Of a stretch of 64,000 nucleotides of DNA, positions 16,079 through 23,612 are shown in pieces. The translations under genes and the position numbers were made by a program. Location: the NCBI RefSeq assembly GCF_009848495.1, contig NZ_WWEP01000009.1, positions 62,001-126,000 on the forward strand, written 5' to 3'. Origin of the DNA: Flavobacterium sp. MK4S-17. Lineage in GTDB: Bacteria > Bacteroidota > Bacteroidia > Flavobacteriales > Flavobacteriaceae. How positions within the stretch are numbered: the first letter of the stretch is position 1; every line of letters starts with the position of its first letter. The notes under the pieces are model-generated. The model searched no databases. It was not told where the DNA came from and saw nothing but the letters and a program-made list of their open reading frames with translations.

Positions 16079-18880
16079 ATGAAACTTAAATTCTTATTTA
16101 TCACACTGCTTTTCACTGCATTAGGTTTTTCGCAAGGCAATGGAACTGTTAAAGGTACCGTTACCGACAAAGACATGAATAATCAAACCCTGCCTTTTGC
16201 CAGTGTAACAATTAAAGGCTCTCCCATAGGCACAAATACCGACGAAAACGGCAGCTATTCCCTTAAAATACCTGCAGGGAGCCATATACTTGTTTTTGGA
16301 TTTTTAGGATATGAATCTGTAGAAGTGCCCATTACTATAAAAGATGGTGAAACTAAAACCATAAACCAGGCGCTTGCCTCTACAAGCGTGCTTCTTGAAG
16401 ATGTTGTTATAGAAAAAACCGTAAGCCGGGAAAAAGAATCGGCACTATTACTTGACCAAAAAAATGCCGTTGAAATAAAACAAAATATAGGTGCGCAGGA
16501 AATGGCACGAAAAGGGGTTAGCGATGTTGCTACTGCCGTTAGTAAAACAACCGGTATTTCCAAACAGGAAGGTTCAGGGAGCGTTTATGTAAGGGGGCTT
16601 GGCGACAGGTACAACCTTTCAACAATGAACGGGCTTCCGTTACCATCTAACAACCCTTCAAGGAAAAACATCCAGCTTGATATATTTTCTGCCGACATAG
16701 TAGAATACATAGGTATAGATAAAACATATACACCTAAAAATTATGGAGACTTTGCCGGTGCCAATATTGATATTGCCAGTAAAGTATATAAAGGCGATGG
16801 CTTTTTTGATATTAGTATAGGTACAGGGGTTAATACAAATGCCGTAAACCAGGATAAATTTTACCTGCAGGATGGCCCTTCATTTACTGGTTTCAGCAAC
16901 CAGAAGCAGCCCAACAACCCATTATCAGGTTACAACTTTACAACCAACTGGAACAGGGAAACACAAGTACCTGTAAACAGCAGCATATCATTAAAAGGTG
17001 GCGACTCTTATGACGTGGGTGAAGAAGGAAGGTTAAACTTTTTTACCGTAGGGTCTTTTGACAGTGAGTATGGCTACCGCGAGGGTGTGGGCCGCAGTAA
17101 TGTAACCGCACAGGGTATTGCAAGGAAAGATTTATATTCAAGATTTTATACCTATGCTACCAATACTACATTAATGGGTAATGTTAATTACAAAATCAAC
17201 ATGAACCATAGTGTAAAGTTCAACTCTGTGTTTATAAATTCCACCAGCCAGAGAATGGAAGAATATGACGGCATTATTGATATTTATGACAACTCGCCAA
17301 ATGGTGGAGGCTTTATAAGGCGTTCTACTTTTGACAGGACTGCGCTTTACATAAACCAGTTACTTGGCAACAGCAGGTTTACTGACCAGCTTGACCTTGA
17401 CTGGGGAGTATCATACAACATTGTTAATAATGTTATTCCTGACAGGATGCAGAATACCCTGATGCCTGTAGATAATAACGGCGACCTTACTGTTAAAACC
17501 GTTTCTGACCTTGCGAACTCTGACAACCACCGCTATTTCCAGGACTTAAATGAAAATGAGGCAGCTGCCAATATTTTTGCCAACTATAAGTTTGACAAGG
17601 GTACTGATGATTTGTATAAAGGAAAAATATCAGCAGGATACAGCGGACGTTATAAAACTGTTGATTTTGAAGCTACACAGTACAATTTTGTATTAAGCCC
17701 AACATTACCGCAGCCTGTTGTAGAGCGTAATGATATTGATGCCTATTTTAACCAGGCCAATTTAGATGCAGGCCTTTTTAGTATCGCAACTTTCAGGGGC
17801 GGACTCGGCTCGCCAAACGCACTTCGCCCGCAGACTTATGAAGGAGACCAGACGATACATGCCGGATTAGTTTCGGTAGAATATAGTTTTATCCCGCAAC
17901 TTACAATAATTGCAGGTGCAAGGGTTGAAAATATAGTACAGAACATTGAATGGTCAACCGCAGTAGACCCTCTTGGCGGTGAAGAAAAATTTAACCAGAC
18001 AAAATTTTTACCAAGCCTTTCGGCTAAATACGAGATTAACGATAAGCAAAATTTAAAGTTTGCCGCGAGTAAAACCTATACACTGCCACAGTTTAAGGAA
18101 AGGGCACCATTCCAATATGAAGAAGTATTGCAGATTTATGTAGGTAATGAGTTTTTATACCCTTCTACCAATTATAACTTTGACTTAAAGTGGGAATATT
18201 TTCCTGACAGCAACGAAATTATATCGGCTACCGTATTTGGAAAATATATACAGGATCCTATAAATGAAGTAACAATTGCATCGGCCACTAATGACGTTTC
18301 TTATGTAAACACAGGCGACAGGGCTACCGCAATAGGAGGCGAAGTTGAAATGAGAAAAGATATTTTCAATTTTAAGCACGGTGAAGACAGCATGCTTAAC
18401 AATGCACTTTCATTTGGTGCCAATGCAACCTATATGAAAACCACACAGGATTTCAGCTCTGAAAAAGTGGTTAATGAAACCGATTATACTATATTTTTCA
18501 CGAATGATAAAGGAAGCCTTACAGGTGCTTCAGACTGGCTGGTTAATGCAGACGTAAGCTATTTTTATGAGTTTAAAAAAGAAAAGAATTTAATGGCTAC
18601 GCTTGCCTATAACTACTATTCTGACAGGCTGTTTGCCATAGGAACCAACAACACCGGCGATATAGTGGATAAAGCTGTGGGCACGCTTGATTTTATATTT
18701 AAATCGGATATCAGCAAAAACCTTAGTGTAGGCCTTTCCCTAAGGAATATATTAGACCCTAAAGTGGAAAGGGTTCAGGTACTTGATAAAGACCTGTCTA
18801 CTGTAGATGAAAGCGAGGTTAACCTTTTATCCTACCGTAAAGGGATGTTTGCCAAGCTCTCTGTTACTTATCATTTTTAA
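16079..18880 (+). CDS. TonB-dependent outer-membrane receptor with CarboxypepD_reg-like N-terminus
   Basis: A 933-residue outer-membrane active transporter. A signal peptide (residues 1-19, ending FSQ) is followed by a carboxypeptidase-regulatory-like domain (about 22-105, TVKGTVTDKD...LGYESVEV), the plug (about 130-260, with VYVRGLGDRYNLSTMNG) and a 22-strand-type barrel ending in the aromatic YHF. This TonB receptor class usually pairs with a downstream surface lipoprotein, as here. The PhoBR-like pair is divergent upstream. The substrate is unknown; phosphate or an organophosphate is my inference from regulation only. Confidence 0.9.
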   Translation: MKLKFLFITLLFTALGFSQGNGTVKGTVTDKDMNNQTLPFASVTIKGSPIGTNTDENGSYSLKIPAGSHILVFGFLGYESVEVPITIKDGETKTINQALASTSVLLEDVVIEKTVSREKESALLLDQKNAVEIKQNIGAQEMARKGVSDVATAVSKTTGISKQEGSGSVYVRGLGDRYNLSTMNGLPLPSNNPSRKNIQLDIFSADIVEYIGIDKTYTPKNYGDFAGANIDIASKVYKGDGFFDISIGTGVNTNAVNQDKFYLQDGPSFTGFSNQKQPNNPLSGYNFTTNWNRETQVPVNSSISLKGGDSYDVGEEGRLNFFTVGSFDSEYGYREGVGRSNVTAQGIARKDLYSRFYTYATNTTLMGNVNYKINMNHSVKFNSVFINSTSQRMEEYDGIIDIYDNSPNGGGFIRRSTFDRTALYINQLLGNSRFTDQLDLDWGVSYNIVNNVIPDRMQNTLMPVDNNGDLTVKTVSDLANSDNHRYFQDLNENEAAANIFANYKFDKGTDDLYKGKISAGYSGRYKTVDFEATQYNFVLSPTLPQPVVERNDIDAYFNQANLDAGLFSIATFRGGLGSPNALRPQTYEGDQTIHAGLVSVEYSFIPQLTIIAGARVENIVQNIEWSTAVDPLGGEEKFNQTKFLPSLSAKYEINDKQNLKFAASKTYTLPQFKERAPFQYEEVLQIYVGNEFLYPSTNYNFDLKWEYFPDSNEIISATVFGKYIQDPINEVTIASATNDVSYVNTGDRATAIGGEVEMRKDIFNFKHGEDSMLNNALSFGANATYMKTTQDFSSEKVVNETDYTIFFTNDKGSLTGASDWLVNADVSYFYEFKKEKNLMATLAYNYYSDRLFAIGTNNTGDIVDKAVGTLDFIFKSDISKNLSVGLSLRNILDPKVERVQVLDKDLSTVDESEVNLLSYRKGMFAKLSVTYHF

Positions 18881-18888
18881 ATACAAGC

Positions 18889-18923
18889 CCTGCATAACAC
18901 CCGCTTAACATGCAGGTGTTATG
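18889..18923 (+). repeat. Two overlapping alternative inverted repeats after the TonB receptor gene
   Basis: CATAACACC (18893-18901) pairs with GGTGTTATG (18915-18923). Overlapping it, CCTGCAT (18889-18895) pairs with ATGCAGG (18910-18916). They cannot form together. The first, followed by TTTAATAAA, could be a leaky terminator or 3' end stabiliser between receptor and lipoprotein genes. Confidence 0.55.
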
Positions 18924-18924
18924 T

Positions 18925-18980
18925 TTAATAAACGCTTAACACGCGCTTAAATGACAATTAATAACACTCCTTTAGTTTTG
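18925..18980 (+). promoter_or_regulatory. Pho-box-like 11-bp repeat array and -7 element of the lipoprotein gene
   Basis: TTAATA (18925-18930), TTAACA (18936-18941), TTAAAT (18947-18952) and TTAATA (18958-18963) start exactly 11 bases apart. A perfect -7 element TAGTTTTG lies at 18973-18980, so the array ends 9 bases upstream and occupies the -33 position. This geometry matches activator sites of PhoB/PhoP-type OmpR regulators (Bacillus PhoP: TT(A/C/T)A(C/T)A repeats with about 5-base spacers). Confidence 0.7.
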
Positions 18981-19020
18981 CGCAATAAAATTTAACTATA
19001 AACTTTAAAAAACACAACAG

Positions 19021-20163
19021 ATGAAAAAATTGCTTTTATCTATGGTTGCTTTAGCAGCTTTAAGCATTACATCATGCAGCGGCGATGATGACAACTCAAA
19101 AGACAGGGACGAAGTAGTAGTAATTAATCCTGCTAACTTTACAGGTTCTCTTGAAGCAGGACAAAGGGCTGAACTTGACCCTGCTCAAACTTATATGCTA
19201 ACCGGGCCTTTTGTTGTTAAGGCTGATGCTGAGCTTCGCATTCCTGCAGGAACAGTAATTAAAGCTACAGGAGGAACAAGTGCTTATATTGCTGTTGCAC
19301 AGGACGGACAGATATTTATAGAAGGTGAGGCTAATAACCCTGTTATCATGACATCATCTAAAGCAACTCCTGCTCAAGGTGACTGGGGCGGACTGGTAAT
19401 TTGCGGTAGGGCAAATACAAACAAAGGCGGTTCTAACGGACAGACGGCTACTGCTGAGGTTTCTGACCTTACTTATGGTGGTACTAAAAACAACGATAAC
19501 TCTGGTGTTATCCGTTATTTAAGGATAGAATATACAGGAGCTACTTTTAACTCTTCAAAAGAATTTAACGGCCTTTCTCTTTTCGGTGTAGGTTCTGGCA
19601 CTAAAGTAGAATATGTACAATCTTACGAAGGTGGTGATGACGGTATTGAATTTTTCGGCGGTTCAGTAAACGGAAAATATTTAGTTGCTACAAACAGCGG
19701 TGACGACTCAATCGACTTTGCTGACGGATGGTCTGGCACAGGTGAGTACTGGTATATATCAGGTGGTGCTAAAGCCGGTATTGAAGGTTCTAACAACGGT
19801 GAAAATGGTGCTGCTACTCCAACTACAACTGCTACGCTTAAAAACATTACTGTAATAGGCCCTGGTACAGAAGGTGGACTTTTTGTAAAAGAAGGCGGTG
19901 GAAACTGGAATGTTGATAACATTTATATTTCAGGTTTCGCAACTGGTATCCATGTAGGATCTGTTGATAGTGACCCGGTTTCTAACCAAAATATTACAAG
20001 CGGTAAAATTAAATTTACTAATGTTCAGTTTAACGGTGTAACTAACAATACAGATTACACAGGTACTGCTGAGTTCTTCACTACAGGTACTGCTACTGGC
20101 GCAGGCAATGGTGCTGCTGCCCCAGCATGGACTCAAGGATGGACAAGAGGTTTAGTTGACTAA
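19021..20163 (+). CDS. Surface-type beta-helix lipoprotein paired with the TonB receptor
   Basis: A 380-residue predicted lipoprotein. The signal peptide ends in lipobox SITSC (Cys19), followed by SGDDDN, an acidic stretch like the lipoprotein export signal of Flavobacteriia, so surface exposure is likely. The mature part has repeating short beta motifs with many Gly/Asn/Asp (GDWGGLVICG, GGDDGIEFFGG, SGDDSIDFADG), resembling a right-handed parallel beta-helix. It probably works with the TonB receptor 140 bases upstream, as a binding or capture protein. No enzymatic motif recognised. It has its own promoter with Pho-box-like repeats and its own terminator. Confidence 0.85.
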   Translation: MKKLLLSMVALAALSITSCSGDDDNSKDRDEVVVINPANFTGSLEAGQRAELDPAQTYMLTGPFVVKADAELRIPAGTVIKATGGTSAYIAVAQDGQIFIEGEANNPVIMTSSKATPAQGDWGGLVICGRANTNKGGSNGQTATAEVSDLTYGGTKNNDNSGVIRYLRIEYTGATFNSSKEFNGLSLFGVGSGTKVEYVQSYEGGDDGIEFFGGSVNGKYLVATNSGDDSIDFADGWSGTGEYWYISGGAKAGIEGSNNGENGAATPTTTATLKNITVIGPGTEGGLFVKEGGGNWNVDNIYISGFATGIHVGSVDSDPVSNQNITSGKIKFTNVQFNGVTNNTDYTGTAEFFTTGTATGAGNGAAAPAWTQGWTRGLVD

Positions 20164-20184
20164 TTAAGTCCTTAAAAATAAGCA

Positions 20185-20216
20185 TAAACCCCTCTTTACA
20201 GAGGGGTTATTTTTTG
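20185..20216 (+). terminator. Terminator of the beta-helix lipoprotein gene
   Basis: AACCCCTC / GAGGGGTT stem (20187-20194 and 20201-20208), 6-base loop, then a T-rich run. Confidence 0.9.
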
Positions 20217-20265
20217 GTATAATATTTGAATATTATTTTTTATATTTACCACATCAATCAGGAAT

Positions 20266-20604
20266 ATGAAAAAACACTACTTTTATTATATTATATTTAT
20301 TTTCACTTTAATGCTTTCCTTTAACGCTCAGGCACAGGAAAGTAAAGGTGCGTCTGCTGCAAAGCAGGAGTCTATTGAAGGCTTAAATATATATCCCAAT
20401 CCTGTTAGCACAGGGCGGATTTATATTACATCAAAATCAACCCAAAACAAGGAAGTTGAAATATTTGACGTGCTTGGAAAGAAAATCCTGCAGGCCACAA
20501 TAAGCTCTAAGGAGCTTAATATTTCTGCACTTACGCCAGGGGTATATATAATTAAAATAAAAGAGGGCGACGCAACCGCTACCAGAAAACTGATAGTTAA
20601 GTAG
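20266..20604 (+). CDS. Minimal T9SS protein: signal peptide plus type A sorting domain only
   Basis: A 112-residue secreted protein. Residues 1-23 are a signal peptide (ending AQA/Q). About 15 linker residues follow, and residues 38-112 are a complete T9SS type A sorting domain (LNIYPNPVSTGRIYI, VEIFDVLGKKIL, LTPGVYIIKIKEG, ATRKLIVK). There is no cargo domain. It may be a small surface-attached protein, a decoy or competitor for the T9SS machinery, or the remnant of a larger cargo gene. Putative -7-like TATATTTA lies at 20241-20248 (one mismatch). Confidence 0.88.
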   Translation: MKKHYFYYIIFIFTLMLSFNAQAQESKGASAAKQESIEGLNIYPNPVSTGRIYITSKSTQNKEVEIFDVLGKKILQATISSKELNISALTPGVYIIKIKEGDATATRKLIVK

Positions 20605-20612
20605 TTACTTTG

Positions 20613-20640
20613 TTTTTAGCCATGCTAAAAATGTCTTAAT
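20613..20640 (+). terminator. Possible weak terminator after the minimal T9SS gene
   Basis: TTTTTAGC / GCTAAAAA inverted repeat (20613-20620 and 20624-20631) with a 3-base loop, followed by a T-rich stretch. The stem is AT-rich, so the call is tentative. Confidence 0.4.
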
Positions 20641-20678
20641 TTTATTACATCATCCTGTGAATTTTACTTTATAGTAGT

Positions 20679-20686
20679 TATCTTTG
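20679..20686 (+). promoter_or_regulatory. -7 promoter element of the 578-residue T9SS gene
   Basis: TATCTTTG, an exact -7 match. It overlaps the in-frame TTG at 20684, so translation must start downstream, at the ATG at 20711. Confidence 0.7.
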
Positions 20687-20710
20687 TCCTTGAATTTAAA
20701 AACAAGCGAC

Positions 20711-22447
20711 ATGAAAAAACTTTACACTCTTTCCTTATTATTACTGGGAACGATTGTTTCATTCGGACAGATAATTTATTCTGAAAACGTTGGAACAGGA
20801 AGTGGCACCCAATCTATTGCTAATAACCAGTGGCAAAATACTTCGCCCATTATTTACTCTGGTACTGCTGATACAAGGGCAACTCTAATATCTTCAGGTT
20901 ACACTGGTGCTTCCGGTGACAGAAACATATTTTTTACAAGTACTATTGGCAAAGATTTACTTATAGAAGGTCTTAATACTTCAAATTATAGTACTGCTGA
21001 TTTACAATTATCCTTTGGGCAGCATCAAGGTACTAATTCAGCTACGCCTGATGTTAATTTAATTGTTGAAGTTAGTACTGATGGTACAGATTTTACCCCT
21101 CTATCGTATTCAAGGACTAACGGTACAGGGTGGGAACTGGTAACCATAACCAGCGGAATACCTTCTGCAACAAACCTTAGAATCCGTTTCAGGCAGGCAA
21201 GTACTATCCAGTACAGGGTTGACGATATCGCAATTACAGTGGTATCTGCTTCCTGTCTTTTAAATTTAGGTGCTAATGTAACAGCCTGTGACGAAGAAAC
21301 TCTGAACCTAGATACTTATACTGTATCTATTCCTTTCACAGGAGGTGGTACAGAGACTTATAACATTACAACTACTTCCGGTACTATTTCCGGAGATAAC
21401 CCTTCAAACATGGCAGAAGGTAATATAACTGTAACCGGTATAACTGAAGGTACTGATATTACCGTTACTGTTGTGGGCGGTACATGTAACCTGGAAAGGC
21501 CGGTAATAGCACCAAGCTGTAAGCCTGTTAATACATTACCTTTTATGGAAAGTTTTAATTATACAGTAGGAAACGCTCTTACTGATGAGCAAACATGGGC
21601 CATGGCAAATTCAGGTGATGATATTGTTGTAATAGCTGGTAATTTAAACTATACAGGTATAAATTCAACAGGAAACTCAGTTTCGTTATCCGGTTCAGGA
21701 GCTGAAGCTTATACTCCGTTTACCTCTACAACATCAGGAACTTTATATGTAGCTTTCCTTATGAGTGTAACAGACATGAGCAATGTAACTGCTGATGGTA
21801 CAGAAACCGTATTTGCAACCCTGCTTGGCGGAGATACAGAAGGTGTAGCCAACCCTGCAGCATACAGGGCAAGGATATTCATTAAAAAAGCGGGTGAGCA
21901 GTATCAGTTAGGCTTAGCTACCGGTGGCTCTACAACCAACTATACAACTTCTGCTTACAACGTTAACGATGAGGTTCTTGTAGTAATGGGATATGATTTT
22001 AACAGCAATGTACTTAACGCATGGATAAACCCTGCACTTGCTACATTTAACGCTTCAACCCCTGCTACACTTACAGAAACTGTTACTACACCTATTACTG
22101 ATTTTGCAGGATTCCTGCTACGTCAGGATGGTGCATCTGACACTCCTACAATAACTATTGATGAGCTAAAAATAATGACAAGCCTTGATGTTCTTGGAAC
22201 CAAATCATTCAACAGCATCAGCGGCCTTACAATGTACCCTAACCCATTATCAGGCAATATCCTTAATATAGTAACTGATGCTAACGCGACTAAGTCAGTA
22301 GCTATTTACAACATTTTAGGTAAAGAAGTTTTATCAGCCAACACTGCTGAAACTGCTATAAATGTTGCCGGACTTACTGCGGGTGTTTATATTGTAAAAA
22401 TTACCGAAGAAGGTAAAACTGCTACAAGGAAACTTGTGATAAAATAA
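20711..22447 (+). CDS. T9SS-secreted multidomain protein (jelly-roll/LamG-like) with type A sorting domain
   Basis: A 578-residue secreted protein. Signal peptide MKKLYTLSLLLLG...GQ (residues 1-20), then a jelly-roll or choice-of-anchor type domain (about 20-180, ending YRVDDIAITV), an Ig-like stretch with Cys pairs (about 185-280), a second LamG-like sandwich (about 285-490, starting FMESFNY) and a type A sorting domain (about 505-578: LTMYPNPLSG, IYNILGKEVL, LTAGVYIVKI, ATRKLVIK). No catalytic motif seen; it could bind glycan, nucleic acid or the cell surface. The frame extends to a TTG at 20684, but the -7 element there rules that start out. Confidence 0.87.
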   Translation: MKKLYTLSLLLLGTIVSFGQIIYSENVGTGSGTQSIANNQWQNTSPIIYSGTADTRATLISSGYTGASGDRNIFFTSTIGKDLLIEGLNTSNYSTADLQLSFGQHQGTNSATPDVNLIVEVSTDGTDFTPLSYSRTNGTGWELVTITSGIPSATNLRIRFRQASTIQYRVDDIAITVVSASCLLNLGANVTACDEETLNLDTYTVSIPFTGGGTETYNITTTSGTISGDNPSNMAEGNITVTGITEGTDITVTVVGGTCNLERPVIAPSCKPVNTLPFMESFNYTVGNALTDEQTWAMANSGDDIVVIAGNLNYTGINSTGNSVSLSGSGAEAYTPFTSTTSGTLYVAFLMSVTDMSNVTADGTETVFATLLGGDTEGVANPAAYRARIFIKKAGEQYQLGLATGGSTTNYTTSAYNVNDEVLVVMGYDFNSNVLNAWINPALATFNASTPATLTETVTTPITDFAGFLLRQDGASDTPTITIDELKIMTSLDVLGTKSFNSISGLTMYPNPLSGNILNIVTDANATKSVAIYNILGKEVLSANTAETAINVAGLTAGVYIVKITEEGKTATRKLVIK

Positions 22448-22465
22448 TAAAGCTTACATGAATAT

Positions 22466-22496
22466 AAAAAGCCCCGCTTAATGCGGGGCTTTTTGT
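22466..22496 (+). terminator. Terminator of the 578-residue T9SS gene
   Basis: AAAAAGCCCCGC / GCGGGGCTTTTT, a 12-bp perfect stem with a 5-base loop. Confidence 0.95.
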
Positions 22497-22559
22497 TTAA
22501 ATAACAGAATGCTAACAATTTAACAACTTAAATAAAGCTATCTCCATCACAGTGTTTTT

Positions 22560-22567
22560 TAATTTTG
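22560..22567 (+). promoter_or_regulatory. -7 promoter element of the lamin-tail T9SS gene
   Basis: TAATTTTG, an exact -7 match. It overlaps the in-frame TTG at 22565 and so places the true start at the ATG at 22589. Upstream, ATAACA (22501), CTAACA (22512) and TTAACA (22520) repeat the 11 + 8 spacing seen before the TonB receptor (15960, 15971, 15979). Confidence 0.6.
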
Positions 22568-22588
22568 GCCTATAATAAAATAAAACAC

Positions 22589-23533
22589 ATGAAAAAACTT
22601 TACACTTCATTTCTATTATTAATTGTAGCACTTTCTTACGGGCAAAGTGTTGTTATTACTACGGTTGCTGATGGTACATTATATATGGCAGGATGTAATT
22701 CAACATCAGGGCAAAATATACATCCGAGGTTTGTGGAATTGTATGTTTCGGGTACAGTAAACCTTTTTGGCTACCGGCTTGAACTTGACCCTAACGGTAC
22801 TGCCGACAATGGCACCTGGAGTAATAATTACGTTTTTTTAAGCGGCACATATACAGATGAGTTTGTTTATATAGTTAACGTACCCTATATACAGGGTCAG
22901 CCTACTCCTACACAGGTTGATATTTTCCTGGAAATGTATCCTAATCTTAATACCGATAACATCATATTTTCTTCCTATGGCCCTAATTTTAATGGTAATG
23001 ATGCTGTGCGCATAGCGCAATATCAGGGCACAGGGCAAAATGCGACCCTGATAGGCGTTATAGACCAGTTTGGCAATCCTAATGACGTGGCTTCATCCAA
23101 CAGCTATAATTTTGCGTGGGCCTTTGCCGACGGTTATGCCAAAAGGATAAATGGCACGCCTGCAAACGGCGGTAATTTCGTGAACTCTACATTTACATAC
23201 AGCGGCAATGATGCTTTGGACAATCTTGATTGTGCCGCATTTAAGGCTGCTGTTAATATCGGTACATATAACACTACTGCATCTGCTAAAGATTTTGATA
23301 CTATTGCAGGTTTAAAAATGTACCCAAACCCGCTATCGGGAAAAACATTATATATATCCTCAGACACAGGAATGGAAAAAACTGTTAGTGTTTATGATGT
23401 TTTGGGCAAACAAGTGTTGAGGGGGAAAACAAACAACGAAACACTTAATGTGGCTGCACTTACAGCAGGCGTTTACATTGTAAAAATTACAGAAGCAGGT
23501 AAAACTGCTACAAGAAAGCTAATAGTTAAATAA
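22589..23533 (+). CDS. T9SS-secreted lamin-tail-domain-like protein
   Basis: A 314-residue secreted protein. After a signal peptide (1-19, ending YGQ) comes a lamin-tail (LTD)-like domain: HPRFVELYVSGTVNLFGYRL (about 45-65) and NGNDAVRIAQ with a following GVIDQFGNP (about 135-165), both typical of LTDs attached to secreted nucleases. The nuclease itself is absent. Residues 240-314 form a type A sorting domain (LKMYPNPLSG, VYDVLGKQVL, ATRKLIVK). The sorting domain is close to that of the preceding gene, and the signal peptides share MKKLYT, suggesting duplication of the ends. Confidence 0.86.
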   Translation: MKKLYTSFLLLIVALSYGQSVVITTVADGTLYMAGCNSTSGQNIHPRFVELYVSGTVNLFGYRLELDPNGTADNGTWSNNYVFLSGTYTDEFVYIVNVPYIQGQPTPTQVDIFLEMYPNLNTDNIIFSSYGPNFNGNDAVRIAQYQGTGQNATLIGVIDQFGNPNDVASSNSYNFAWAFADGYAKRINGTPANGGNFVNSTFTYSGNDALDNLDCAAFKAAVNIGTYNTTASAKDFDTIAGLKMYPNPLSGKTLYISSDTGMEKTVSVYDVLGKQVLRGKTNNETLNVAALTAGVYIVKITEAGKTATRKLIVK

Positions 23534-23557
23534 ACCAGGTTTTTATTATTTGTTTAT

Positions 23558-23591
23558 AAAACCACTGCTTATTGGCAGTGGTTTTATTTTG
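23558..23591 (+). terminator. Terminator of the lamin-tail T9SS gene
   Basis: AAAACCACTGC / GCAGTGGTTTT, an 11-bp perfect stem with a 6-base loop and a T-rich run. The next promoter's -7 element begins directly after. Confidence 0.93.
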
Positions 23592-23599
23592 TATTTTTG
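23592..23599 (+). promoter_or_regulatory. -7 promoter element of the LuxE/PaaK-like gene
   Basis: TATTTTTG, an exact -7 match immediately after the preceding terminator. Confidence 0.65.
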
Positions 23600-23612
23600 C
23601 GAAAATAAAGTT

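Noticed and set aside
20620..20679. Pho-box-like repeats before the 578-residue T9SS gene
   Set aside because: TTA-containing hexamers are present but do not keep an 11-bp register.
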